Source: Gemmatimonadota bacterium (GTDB lineage Bacteria; Gemmatimonadota; Gemmatimonadetes; Longimicrobiales; Gaopeijiaceae). From it: 64,000 bases of DNA. Positions 56,263 through 64,000 of this stretch are shown in pieces. Location: NCBI GenBank assembly GCA_022826565.1, contig JAJDUP010000006.1, forward strand, positions 124,001 through 188,000, in the 5' to 3' direction. How positions within the stretch are numbered: the stretch's first letter is position 1; each line of letters begins with the position of its first letter. Both the position numbers and the translations under genes were made by a program. A model generated the notes under the pieces. That model was not told where the DNA came from. It did no database searches and was given only the letters and a program-made list of their open reading frames with translations.

Positions 56263-58271
56263 TCTATAGTCTGACCGGAGGGGGCCTCCACCTCCTCTAC
56301 CGGGGTGCCGAAGGTGCGGAGGCAGAGGGCCAGCACCGCGACGCCCAAAACGAGCGCGAGCCAGGTGGGGAGCCCGAGCGCGGTCCCCACGCTGCCGAGA
56401 ACGAGGCCGACCCCGCCGACCAGCACCGCGTAGGGGAGCTGAGTTCGCACGTGATCCACATGGTCGCAGGCGGCGGCCGTCGAAGACAGGACGGTCGTGT
56501 CGGAGATTGGCGAGCAGTGGTCGCCCCAGATCGCCCCCGCCAGGACGGAGCTGGTGGTGGCGAGGAGAATGCCGTACACGGAGCCGTCGGCAAAGCCGGT
56601 GCCGCCGGCGAGCGACACGGTGAGCGGGATCACGAGGGGGATCAGGATGGCCATGGTGGTCCAGGAGGTCCCGGTCGCGAACGCCATCGCCCCCGAGGTG
56701 ATGAAGACCACGGCCGGGAGGAGGAAGAGGGGCAGGTTGCCCCCGAGCAGCTGTGAGACATACGCGGCCGTGCCGACATCCTGGGTGACGGCGCCGAGCG
56801 ACCACGCCAGCGTCAGGATGACCATCGCGATCATCATCGCCTTCACCCCGCCGAGCCAGGCATCGACGCACTCCTTAACGTCGAGGACTCTCTGCGAGAG
56901 GGAGAGCAGTGCGGCGACAAGGCAGCCGGAGAGCGAGCCCCAGAGCAGCGTCATGAACGGATCCGCCGCACCGAACACGTCCCGGAGCGACGCCTCCGCG
57001 CCGACCGCAGCGCGCCCGGAGGTGTAGAGTCCTCCGAGAACCACGAGAACGACCGCCGCCACGGGGAGTCCCGCATTCCACCAGCGCTCCGGCGCCCCCT
57101 CCTTGGAGTTGACGAAGCTTTCGGAGATCTCGGCGGCCGGGCGCGATCCCGGGCGCAGGAGCCCGCTTCCCGCGGCGGCCCGGGCCTCGGCACGCGCCAT
57201 GGGGCCGAAATCGCGGTTCATGGCCGACGTCAGGAAGACGAACGCCAGGGCGAGCAGGGGATAGAAGAGGTAGGGAATCGTCTCGAGGAAGACGGTGTAG
57301 GGGCTGAGGCCGCCCAGGAAGGCCGCGTCGGCGCCCGTGGCCTCGCCGGCAGCCGCTCCCAGGCCGCCGCCGATGAGCGATACCTCGTACCCCACCCAGG
57401 TCGACACGGGGACCAGCGCGGCCACGGGCGCAGCGGTCGAATCGACCAGGTAGGCCAGCTTCTCGCGGGAGATCCTGAGCCCGTCGGTGATGGGGCGCAG
57501 CGTGTTGCCGACGACCAGCGTATTCGCGTAGTCGTCGAAGAAGATCGCGAGGCCGGCCAGCGCCGTGGCCACCTTGCCGCGGCGGCGATTGCGAGCCAGC
57601 GGCGCCACGGCCTTCACCACTCCCCGCGTGCCCCCGTTGCGGCTGATGATCCCCACCATGCCGCCCAGCATGAGGCTGAAGACCACGATCTGCGTGTGGC
57701 CGCCGTCGGTGTCGCCCAGGGCGGGCACCACGTACTGGTCGATGAGCCGCCAGGTGGCCTGCAGCGGATTGTAGCCGGCGACCGCAAGCGCGCCCAGCCA
57801 GATCCCGGCGAGCAGCGCGGTGATCACTTCCTTGAAGATGAGGGCCAGCACGATCGCGATCAGCGGCGGCAGGATCGAGAACCACCCCGGGGCGAACGGG
57901 CGCGAGATGTCGTGGACGATGTCGCCCGCGCGCAACTGCAGGGGGAGCGCGTCCCGCGAGGCGATCGAGATGTTGCGGAATTCGCGCGCCTGGCCCGCCG
58001 CGACAGGGCCGGAGGCGAGCAGGGCGCCGCCGGCATCGTAGATCTCCACCAGCGCGGAATGGTCGGGGCCGCCGGCTACCGTCACCGAGAAGGGAACCGA
58101 CGCCAGGATCACGCTGGGCGCCTCGGCAACTTCCTGGGCACCTCCTGCAAGCGGAGCAGCGAGAACAACCAGGCCAATTGTCGTCCACCGGGCAGCGCAA
58201 GGGCGGCAGAAGCTCCACCACCTCCGACTCACGGGGACAGGGTTCACTCGGCGTGCGGGCGTTGGGGACAT
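56259..58271 (-). CDS. NhaC-family Na+/H+ antiporter with exported N-terminal domain
   Basis: A 670-residue membrane protein. Residues 1-45 form a signal-like segment (TIGLVVLAAPLAGGAQ). A beta-rich domain of about 80 residues follows (SVPFSVTVAGGPDHSALVEIYDAGG). Then comes a Na+/H+ antiporter of the NhaC superfamily with about 12 helices. Conserved pieces include FFDDYANTLVVGNTLRPITD, LVDSTAAPVAALVPVSTWVG, AFATGTSWTTMAILIPLVIP and GAIWGDHCSPISDTTVLSS. The periplasmic domain is not part of classic NhaC. ATG 58271 gives the signal; a longer frame to 58364 is less likely. It overlaps the tadA 3' end by 4 bases, convergently. Confidence 0.9.
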   Translation of the reverse strand: MSPTPARRVNPVPVSRRWWSFCRPCAARWTTIGLVVLAAPLAGGAQEVAEAPSVILASVPFSVTVAGGPDHSALVEIYDAGGALLASGPVAAGQAREFRNISIASRDALPLQLRAGDIVHDISRPFAPGWFSILPPLIAIVLALIFKEVITALLAGIWLGALAVAGYNPLQATWRLIDQYVVPALGDTDGGHTQIVVFSLMLGGMVGIISRNGGTRGVVKAVAPLARNRRRGKVATALAGLAIFFDDYANTLVVGNTLRPITDGLRISREKLAYLVDSTAAPVAALVPVSTWVGYEVSLIGGGLGAAAGEATGADAAFLGGLSPYTVFLETIPYLFYPLLALAFVFLTSAMNRDFGPMARAEARAAAGSGLLRPGSRPAAEISESFVNSKEGAPERWWNAGLPVAAVVLVVLGGLYTSGRAAVGAEASLRDVFGAADPFMTLLWGSLSGCLVAALLSLSQRVLDVKECVDAWLGGVKAMMIAMVILTLAWSLGAVTQDVGTAAYVSQLLGGNLPLFLLPAVVFITSGAMAFATGTSWTTMAILIPLVIPLTVSLAGGTGFADGSVYGILLATTSSVLAGAIWGDHCSPISDTTVLSSTAAACDHVDHVRTQLPYAVLVGGVGLVLGSVGTALGLPTWLALVLGVAVLALCLRTFGTPVEEVEAPSGQTID

Positions 58272-58383
58272 TGGAGTACCGGGATCTGTGGGAGTCGGGG
58301 CTGGCAGGCAGCGGAGCGGCCGATGTGCTTCAACCATCATGTTGGCCGGAGCCTTCCGGTGCAATTACCTTTCGGCGGCTTGC

Positions 58384-58460
58384 AAGTGTCCGTGTCCGGG
58401 GTTCGCGGGCTGCCCAGAGTGCATCGGTGCTCGAAACAGCCATGATATCGCCGGGACGCG
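58384..58460. mobile_element. degenerate short MITE-like element C
   Basis: AAGTGTCCGTGTCCGGGGTT (from 58384), then TCGCGGGCTG and AGAGTGC, follow the left end of element B. GCATCGGTGCTCGAAACAGC (58421-58440) and TCGCCGGGAC follow the right end of B. Together only about 77 bases remain, so the centre is deleted. It lies in the divergent gap before pyrR. Confidence 0.6.
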
Positions 58461-58518
58461 GCGATCGGCAGGCCGGGGACCAAACCGGGCATCCACCGGC
58501 AGGAGCAGACGCGACAAG

Positions 58519-59073
58519 GTGACCCCCGCGACACCCACGGTGCTCATGGACGGCCAGGCCGTCAGGCGTGCCGTTGGCCGCATGGCTCACGAGATCATCG
58601 AGAAGCTCGGCGGGACGGAGCGCCTGGTGCTGATGGGCATTCAGCGCCGGGGTGTCGATCTCGCGACGATGATAGGCGATGCGATCGAGGCGGCCGACGG
58701 TGGCGAGATTCCCGCCGGTACCCTGGACATCACGCTGTACCGCGACGATCTGATGGCGCTCGGCCCCAGACCCGTGGTAGGGGAGACCAAGCTGCCTGGC
58801 GGCGGTGTGGAGGGGATGGCGGTGGTGCTCGTCGACGACGTGCTGTACACGGGCCGCACCGCGCGCGCCGCTCTCAATGAGCTGATGGACTGGGGACGGC
58901 CCGCGCGCATCCTGCTCTGCGTATTGGTCGATCGAGGAGACCGGGAGCTTCCGATTCAGCCCGACGTCGTGGGGCGGGAGTTCCCCGTGCTCGCCAACCA
59001 GCGGATCGATGTGCTGGTGCCCTCCCTGGACGGCGAACTTGCGGTGGTGCTGGCCGCGCTGGAGGCGCGGTGA
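58519..59073 (+). CDS. pyrR: PyrR bifunctional uracil phosphoribosyltransferase / pyr attenuator
   Basis: A 184-residue phosphoribosyltransferase. PyrR binds pyr leader RNA when UMP is high and terminates transcription; it also has weak UPRTase activity. It shows [30 protein letters not shown], the LYRDDL segment and the PRPP loop [21 protein letters not shown] 58519 gives the family length, with AGGAG 13 bases upstream. It heads pyrR-pyrB-pyrC-like. I did not find a clear attenuator or PyrR-binding hairpin upstream; instead, a MITE remnant lies there. Confidence 0.94.
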   Translation: MTPATPTVLMDGQAVRRAVGRMAHEIIEKLGGTERLVLMGIQRRGVDLATMIGDAIEAADGGEIPAGTLDITLYRDDLMALGPRPVVGETKLPGGGVEGMAVVLVDDVLYTGRTARAALNELMDWGRPARILLCVLVDRGDRELPIQPDVVGREFPVLANQRIDVLVPSLDGELAVVLAALEAR

Positions 59074-60047
59074 TCCGTTCGGCGACGACGCTGGGCAAGG
59101 ACCTGATCGGTCTCGAGCCGCTGAGCCGTGAGCAGATCGAAGTCATTCTGGACACCGCGGAGCCGTTCAAGGAGATCTCGGAGCGGCGGATCAAGAAGGT
59201 GCCGGTGCTCAGGGGCAAGACGATCGTCAACCTCTTTTTCGAGGCCTCGACCCGGACGCGCATCTCGTTCGAGTTCGCAGAGAAGCGCCTCTCGGCCGAT
59301 ACGGTGAACATCGGCGCGGTGGGGTCGTCCGTGTCGAAGGGGGAGACGCTGGTCGACACGGCGCGCAACCTCGAGGCGATGCGGATCGACATGGTCGTGA
59401 TGCGCCACTGGTCCGCCGGGGCCGCGTCGTTCCTGGCGGCGCGCATCCCCTCCAACGTGATCAACGCGGGCGACGGGGCGCACGAGCACCCCACTCAGGG
59501 ACTGCTGGACATCCTCACGCTGCGGGACCACTTCGGTCGTCTTGAGGGGCTGAAGGTGTGCATCGTGGGGGACGTGCTGCATTCGAGGGTGGCGCGGTCC
59601 AATATCTTCGGGCTCGTGACGCTCGGGGCGAAGGTCGCGGTGTGCGGTCCGCGGACGTTGTTGCCGGCGGGGATAGAGGAGCTCGGCGTCCGGGTCTTCG
59701 GGCGCGTGGAGGAGGCGATCGAGTGGGCGGATGCACTCAACGTGCTGCGTCTTCAGCTGGAGCGGATGCAGGATGGATTCGTGCCTTCGCTGCGCGAATA
59801 CAACCGCGTCTTCGGGGTGTCGCGGGAGCGGTTGGAGTGGGCGCCGCGGGAGCTGCTGATCCTCCACCCCGGGCCGATGAACCGGGGCGTGGAGATCGAT
59901 TCGGACGTGGCGGACGGACCGCACTCGGTGATCCTGCGGCAGGTGACGAACGGGGTGGCCATTCGCATGGCGGTGCTGTACCTGCTCGCCGGCGGCTCGC
60001 CGGACCTGGCCGAAGCGGCCAAGTCGGGGAAGGGGGTGCGGCCGTGA
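59070..60047 (+). CDS. pyrB: aspartate carbamoyltransferase catalytic subunit
   Basis: Joins carbamoyl phosphate and aspartate, the committed step of pyrimidine synthesis. 325 residues, with [13 protein letters not shown] (carbamoyl-P loop), [13 protein letters not shown] (the Lys loop), [12 protein letters not shown] and [16 protein letters not shown] 59070 overlaps the pyrR stop. Its partner downstream is a dihydroorotase-like protein; no pyrI follows. That pairing matches the class in which a pyrC homologue stabilises the PyrB oligomer. Confidence 0.96.
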   Translation: MIRSATTLGKDLIGLEPLSREQIEVILDTAEPFKEISERRIKKVPVLRGKTIVNLFFEASTRTRISFEFAEKRLSADTVNIGAVGSSVSKGETLVDTARNLEAMRIDMVVMRHWSAGAASFLAARIPSNVINAGDGAHEHPTQGLLDILTLRDHFGRLEGLKVCIVGDVLHSRVARSNIFGLVTLGAKVAVCGPRTLLPAGIEELGVRVFGRVEEAIEWADALNVLRLQLERMQDGFVPSLREYNRVFGVSRERLEWAPRELLILHPGPMNRGVEIDSDVADGPHSVILRQVTNGVAIRMAVLYLLAGGSPDLAEAAKSGKGVRP

Positions 60048-60063
60048 GCCGGGGGAGGCGCGT

Positions 60064-61356
60064 GTGAGGAGGCTGCTGATTCGCGGGGGACGCGTGATCG
60101 ATCCGGGCGCGGGAACAGACCAGGCTGCCGATGTCCTGATCGAGGACGGGCGCATCCTGGCGGTCGCGCCGAGCCTGGCACCTGACGGGGCCGGGATCGT
60201 GGACGCGCGCGGGCTGGTGGTGGCACCCGGCTTCGTGGATCCGCACGCCCACCTCTGCGAGCCGGGGTGGGAGCACCGCGAGACGATCGCGACGGGGGCG
60301 CTGGCCGCGGCGGCGGGGGGGTACACGGCCGTGTGCGCCATGCCCGACACCGATCCCGTCGTGGACGACCCGGCCTCGGTGGGCTTCATCGTGGCGGCGG
60401 GGCGCAGGGCGATGGGAGCCCGCGTGTATCCGGCGGCGGCGGTCTCCGTCGGCCGGAAGGGGGAGCAGCTGACCGAGTTCGGCGAGGTGGTGGAAGCGGG
60501 GGCCGTGGCCGTGACCGATGTCGGCAGGTCGATCCGGTCTTCCAAGTTGATGCGCCTGGCGCTCGAGTACGCGCTCGCTTTCGATGTGCCGGTGCTTTCC
60601 CAACCCGAGGATGCGGATCTCGCGCGGGGCGGGGTGATGCACGAGGGGGTCATGTCCACGCGCCTGGGGCTGCGCGGCAAGCCGGCCGCCGCGGAGGAAA
60701 TCGGAGCCGCCCGCGACCTGGCCCTTGCGGAGGCCACCGGCGGGCGCCTGCACCTGCAGCGGGTCTCGACGGCCGCGGCGGCCGACCTGTTGCGGCGCGC
60801 GAGGGAGCGCGGAGTGCGGGTCACCGCGGAGGTCACGCCCCATCACCTCCTTCTTTCGCACGAGCTGGTGGCGGGCTACGGCACCGAGTTCAAGGTGAAT
60901 CCGCCGCTGCGAACGCCCCATGACATCGAGGTTCTGTGCACGGCTCTTCAGGACGGCACCATCGACAGTATCGCGACCGATCATGCACCGCGCACCTACG
61001 ACGAGAAGGAACAGGCCTTCGACGACGCGCCCTTCGGCGTGGTGGGCTTCGAGACGGCCTTCGCCATTCTGCACACGCGCCTGGTCCTGGAGGGGCACAT
61101 CACCCTTCCGACGCTGCTGGCGCGGATGTCGACCGGCCCGGCCCGCGCGATGGGTTTGCCGGGCGGCTCGCTCGGGCCCGGTGAGCGCGCCGATCTGGTG
61201 CTCATCGATCCACTGGCCGAGTGGACCATCGATGCGGCGGCGTTTCTCTCCAAGTGCCGCAACACGCCCTTCGGCGGGATTCAGGTCAAGGGGCGCGTGA
61301 TGCGGACGGTGGTGGACGGCGACTCGGTCTGGAAGGTGCCGGCCGAAACGCACTGA
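60064..61356 (+). CDS. dihydroorotase-like protein, probably non-catalytic (PyrC'-type)
   Basis: A class I dihydroorotase homologue of full length (430 residues) with an amidohydrolase barrel. The first metal motif is kept (DPHAH, His61 and His63). The rest is eroded. The substrate Arg of HxHLRxPG is Cys65. The DDG metal Asp is Val153 (TDVG). The metal His of the xxHxED motif is Gln180 (LSQPED). The HVST His is Arg233 (QRVST). DHAPH reads DHAPR (Asp306 kept). Loss at this many sites argues against catalysis. In Pseudomonas-type systems such a PyrC' is needed to assemble PyrB. GTG 60064 is 16 bases after pyrB. A true pyrC should lie elsewhere. Confidence 0.85.
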   Translation: MRRLLIRGGRVIDPGAGTDQAADVLIEDGRILAVAPSLAPDGAGIVDARGLVVAPGFVDPHAHLCEPGWEHRETIATGALAAAAGGYTAVCAMPDTDPVVDDPASVGFIVAAGRRAMGARVYPAAAVSVGRKGEQLTEFGEVVEAGAVAVTDVGRSIRSSKLMRLALEYALAFDVPVLSQPEDADLARGGVMHEGVMSTRLGLRGKPAAAEEIGAARDLALAEATGGRLHLQRVSTAAAADLLRRARERGVRVTAEVTPHHLLLSHELVAGYGTEFKVNPPLRTPHDIEVLCTALQDGTIDSIATDHAPRTYDEKEQAFDDAPFGVVGFETAFAILHTRLVLEGHITLPTLLARMSTGPARAMGLPGGSLGPGERADLVLIDPLAEWTIDAAAFLSKCRNTPFGGIQVKGRVMRTVVDGDSVWKVPAETH

Positions 61357-61424
61357 CGCCCTGGGCCGGGGGCAGGAGGATGGCGTGAGATGAGGAGCAG
61401 GGGCGCTCGCGGCGTCCGGCGGCG

Positions 61425-61679
61425 CTACCGAGCCGCTCTTACCACCCGGTCGAGTTGCGCCTTGATCCGGCCCGCCTTGTTCGGGTGGAGTATGCGACGG
61501 ACGGCGGCCCGGTCGATGAGGGCCACAGCCTCTCGCCGATGTTCATCCGCCTGCTCGGCCGATGTCGCTTCGCGGACTCTGCGGATGGCGGTGCGGATCT
61601 TCGAACGGGTCTCGCGATTCCTGCTTCGCTCGACACGGTTCAACTCCATCCGCTTCTTCGCGCTCTTGATATTGGGCAT
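61425..61679 (-). CDS. rpsT: 30S ribosomal protein S20
   Basis: An 84-residue basic helical protein that binds 16S rRNA early in 30S assembly. MPNIKSAKKRMELNRVERSRN is the classical S20 opening and the C-terminal helix ends AQLDRVVRAAR. Start ATG 61679 is standard. It is convergent with pyrC' and divergent from the pheA-like gene, and stands alone. Confidence 0.96.
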   Translation of the reverse strand: MPNIKSAKKRMELNRVERSRNRETRSKIRTAIRRVREATSAEQADEHRREAVALIDRAAVRRILHPNKAGRIKAQLDRVVRAAR

Positions 61680-61799
61680 GCTGGTCTGGTCGTCCGCCTT
61701 GCGGTCTGTGTGTTTCCATCGGGTCGGGTTTACATTCGGGAATCTAAGGTAGAATCACAGGCCCCTCTTATCAACGGGCACCACCGAGGCGGAAACGGC

Positions 61800-62294
61800 T
61801 TGACGCTTGGCTATCTGGGACCCGAAGGAACCTTCAGCCAACAGGCTGCGCGCGACCATGACGCCGAGGTGCGCCACATTCCCTACTCGAACATACCGTC
61901 CGTAATGCAGGCGGCGGAGGCGGGGGAGGTCCAGGAGGCCGTGGTTCCCATCGAGAACAGCCTCGAGGGTCCGGTGACGGCGACGACGGATCTCCTGATT
62001 CACCACTCGCCGGTCGTAATCAGGCGCGAACTGGTGGTGCCGCTCGGCGCCCTGGCCACCTGCCGAATCAACATGGTCAGGATCGAGTCGAGGCCCGACG
62101 GGAGGAGCCTGGGGCGCTATGTGTTTCTGGTCGATTTGGAGGAGCATCGCACCGACCCGGCGGTCGCGGACGCGCTGGAGGAGATGCGGGCGAGCGCGTC
62201 CATGTTCAAGATCCTGGGATCCTATCCGCGGCCGGCTGCGCCCGGAGCCTCCGCAGCGGCCGGCCCCGGCCGCCGTGCAGACAGGCTGACCTGA
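61800..62294 (+). CDS. prephenate dehydratase-like protein with internal deletion
   Basis: TTG 61800 (GAGG 9 bases upstream) gives 164 residues. Residues 1-80 match the first half of prephenate dehydratase: LGYLGPEGTFSQQAARDH, then VVPIENSLEGPVTATTDLL. From about residue 82 the sequence jumps into the ACT domain (GALATC, INMVRIESRPD, YVFLVDLEEH, KILGSYPRP). The second half of the catalytic domain, including the TRF motif and the region before ACT, is absent. Normal PheA is about 270-280 residues. The frame is kept throughout, so it may be translated, but dehydratase activity is unlikely. TTTACA (61729) and TAGAAT (61750) upstream form a weak promoter. It overlaps the next gene by one base. 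Confidence 0.75.
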   Translation: MTLGYLGPEGTFSQQAARDHDAEVRHIPYSNIPSVMQAAEAGEVQEAVVPIENSLEGPVTATTDLLIHHSPVVIRRELVVPLGALATCRINMVRIESRPDGRSLGRYVFLVDLEEHRTDPAVADALEEMRASASMFKILGSYPRPAAPGASAAAGPGRRADRLT

Positions 62295-62941
62295 TGGAAT
62301 TCCTGCTCGTCGTTCCGGTCCTGCTGTTCTCCGTCGTCGCCCACGAGGTTGCCCACGCCTGGCAGGCGCTGAGGGAGGGGGACACCACCGCGCGCGACCT
62401 CGGGCGGATAACGCTCAATCCGCTGCCGCACCTGGACCTGATGGGGTCCATCGTCGTCCCGCTGGTGCTGTTCCTCCTGCCCGGGAACTTCCTCTTCGGA
62501 TGGGCGAAGCCCGTACCTGTCAATCCGCGCAACTACCGGAGCTACCCAGCGGGCGACATCCGCGTCTCGCTGGCGGGAATCGTGGTCAATCTCTGCCTGG
62601 TGGTGCTCTTTGCCCTCGGGCTGGTACTGGCGGCGGCACTCGGCGCTTCCCGGGGCGCGGAGGGTCAAATTGGCACAACCATATTGTCCATGATGACTTA
62701 TGGGGTTTTCATAAACCTCATTCTAGCGTATTTCAACCTGATACCCATTCCGCCCCTGGACGGATCCCACGTGCTCTACCACCTCCTGCCACCGAGGCTG
62801 AGGGTCCGCTATCGGGAGATGGGCAGATACGGAATCACATTCCTGTTCTTCACCCTCGTCCTCTTTCCGGGGACCTTCGGGATGGTGCTCTCACCGGTGT
62901 TCCTGGCCTTCGACTGGATCCTCGGGGTGGTGCCGGGATGA
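62294..62941 (+). CDS. site-2 protease family (M50) membrane metallopeptidase
   Basis: An intramembrane zinc protease of 215 residues. The metal helix carries HEVAH (HExxH) at about residues 17-21. The second metal motif is NLIPIPPLDGSH. Four to five hydrophobic helices surround these. This is the short YwhC-like group with no PDZ domain, associated with regulated cleavage of membrane proteins, though the substrate is unknown. The ATG at 62294 overlaps the pheA stop, and the stop overlaps scpA. Confidence 0.93.
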   Translation: MEFLLVVPVLLFSVVAHEVAHAWQALREGDTTARDLGRITLNPLPHLDLMGSIVVPLVLFLLPGNFLFGWAKPVPVNPRNYRSYPAGDIRVSLAGIVVNLCLVVLFALGLVLAAALGASRGAEGQIGTTILSMMTYGVFINLILAYFNLIPIPPLDGSHVLYHLLPPRLRVRYREMGRYGITFLFFTLVLFPGTFGMVLSPVFLAFDWILGVVPG

Positions 62942-63726
62942 CCAGCGAAGGCCTCCTCGTCGTCGAAACGGAGCGTTTCCGGGGACCGCTCGACCTGCTG
63001 CTTCACCTCATTCGCAGTCAGGACATCGATATCTTCGACATACCCGTCGCACGGATCACCAGACAGTTCCTGGCGGCGATCGAGGAGCTCTCGGCCAACG
63101 ACGTGGATGAAGCCGGCGAATTCCTGGAGATGGCGGCGGCCCTGGTGCGGATCAAGGCCCGCATGCTCCTTCCCGGCCCGTCCGGGGAAGAGGACCAGGA
63201 CCCTCGGGCCGAACTGGTGCGCCGGCTCCTCGAGTACGAGCAGATTCGCGAAATCGCGCTACGGCTGCGCACCGCCGAGAACGACCGCGGGCGCCGCTTC
63301 GCCAAGGGCTTCGTCGAGCCGCGACCGCGAACGATCGCCGGGGACGTGCCGCTGACGGTCACCTGGGATGAAGTCATGGCTGCTGCGGCTGGCGTCGTGG
63401 CGCCGGAGGAGAGGGAGCGGGAACACCGGGTGTTCACACGGCCGGTCGCGATGCGGGAGAAGGTCGACCTGATCGTCGCAGCGGTGACCAGGGCCCGCAG
63501 GATCGAGTTCGATCGTCTCATCGCGCCGTGGAAGGAGCGGGTGCACGCGGTCATGACGCTCCTCGCGGGGTTGGAGCTCGGGCGCAGGCGCGTGGTGTCG
63601 CTGCGCCAGAGGAAGCCCTTTTCGCCGCTGTGGATCTATCGGGGATCCAATGTCGGCGCGGATGTCTCCGATATGGCGGCTGACGATGCGGACGCGGTGC
63701 CGAACGAAATGGAGCGCGATTCATGA
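62938..63726 (+). CDS. scpA: segregation and condensation protein A
   Basis: Kleisin subunit of the SMC-ScpAB condensin that organises and segregates the chromosome. 262 residues: the N-terminal FRGPLDLLLHLIRSQDIDIFDIPVARIT binds the SMC neck. EFLEMAAALVRIKARMLLP follows, then an acidic linker and a C-terminal winged helix (VDLIVAAVTRARRIEFDRL). ATG 62938 overlaps the protease stop; the frame upstream belongs to the protease in another phase. It overlaps scpB by 4 bases. Confidence 0.95.
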   Translation: MTSEGLLVVETERFRGPLDLLLHLIRSQDIDIFDIPVARITRQFLAAIEELSANDVDEAGEFLEMAAALVRIKARMLLPGPSGEEDQDPRAELVRRLLEYEQIREIALRLRTAENDRGRRFAKGFVEPRPRTIAGDVPLTVTWDEVMAAAAGVVAPEEREREHRVFTRPVAMREKVDLIVAAVTRARRIEFDRLIAPWKERVHAVMTLLAGLELGRRRVVSLRQRKPFSPLWIYRGSNVGADVSDMAADDADAVPNEMERDS

Positions 63727-64000
63727 ACGATGCGAGCATCGTTGAGGCGATCCTGTTCGCGAGCGACGCGCCACTGACCCCCGGCGACATCGCGCGAGCC
63801 GACGAGACCCTGGACGAGGACCGCGTCGAGGCGGCTCTGGCAGCGCTGCGGGCGGACTACGACCGTTCGGGACGGGCCTTCGAGCTGCGCGAGGTGGCGG
63901 ATGGCGTACAGCTCATGACCCGGCCCGAGTTCGCGCCGTACCTGGAACGCTTCGACACGGTGCCGCGGACGTCGCGGCTGTCCGGACCCGCGCTCGAGGC
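63723..64000 (+). CDS. scpB: segregation and condensation protein B, 5' part
   Basis: The ATG at 63723 overlaps the scpA stop. The visible 92 residues open MNDASIVEAILFASDAPLTP, then have an acidic DETLDEDRVEAALAAL and RAFELREVADGVQLMTRPEF, all matching the first winged-helix domain of ScpB, which binds the ScpA kleisin. The window ends before the second winged helix. The gene order scpA-scpB is the usual one. Confidence 0.93.
   Translation, partial: MNDASIVEAILFASDAPLTPGDIARADETLDEDRVEAALAALRADYDRSGRAFELREVADGVQLMTRPEFAPYLERFDTVPRTSRLSGPALE

Overview
The window is a GC-rich (roughly 68-70 percent), densely coded bacterial chromosome segment with short or negative intergenic distances, many GTG starts and 4-base start/stop overlaps. 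Gene content (selA, DUF4159/DUF4175 proteins, 6-bladed beta-propeller lipoproteins, a secreted protein family usually mislabelled asparagine synthetase B, MEP-pathway ispG, B12-type methylmalonyl-CoA epimerase, RND efflux) fits an aerobic diderm of the Gemmatimonadota type. This is an inference from gene families; there is no rRNA in the window to confirm it.

Layout. 1-3.6 kb: 3' part of clpB, a lipoprotein, methylmalonyl-CoA epimerase (minus), thioredoxin. 3.6-14.3 kb: a long co-directional run: rsmI, a DUF4159 protein, a DUF4175 protein, a TPR protein, a conserved secreted protein, and a JAMM-DinG fusion helicase, all overlapping by 4 bases. 14.4-26.1 kb: small membrane protein, FAA hydrolase, TonB-like membrane protein, valS, Ig-like lipoprotein, selA, gmhB, an A-type Fe-S carrier, an MBL hydrolase, purN, purH. 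26.1-37.6 kb: an accessory region opened by tRNA-Ser(UGA). It holds two intact and two broken beta-propeller lipoproteins, an orphan AAA ATPase, a small transposon-like element carrying a gene fragment, an MscS channel paired with a large coiled-coil NTPase, a macrodomain protein and a nitrilase. 37.6-52.8 kb: S9 peptidase (minus), ispG, a complete RND efflux operon (adaptor, TolC, two permeases) and gltX. 52.8-64 kb: an NCS2 permease with an extra C-terminal domain, a LexA-like repressor, tadA, an NhaC antiporter, pyrR-pyrB-pyrC-like, rpsT (minus), an internally shortened pheA, a site-2 protease, scpA and the start of scpB.

Three things stand out at DNA level. (1) A 41-bp AT-rich element made of two 20-bp ATGTAA...TTACAT-type units at a fixed 21-bp pitch occurs five times, usually just before a gene. 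(2) A family of MITE-like elements with shared terminal inverted repeats occurs three times (about 834, 251 and 77 bp); two sit so tightly against genes that the element border supplies the stop codon. (3) The 3' end of tRNA-Ser is repeated immediately downstream in inverted orientation.

Several proteins have lost family-defining residues while keeping an open frame. The LexA-like repressor lacks the Ser-Lys dyad. The dihydroorotase next to pyrB lacks several metal ligands. Prephenate dehydratase lacks about half its catalytic domain. The NTPase beside MscS lacks the Walker A lysine. The helicase lacks one Fe-S cysteine. Active counterparts of the essential enzymes are expected elsewhere in the genome.
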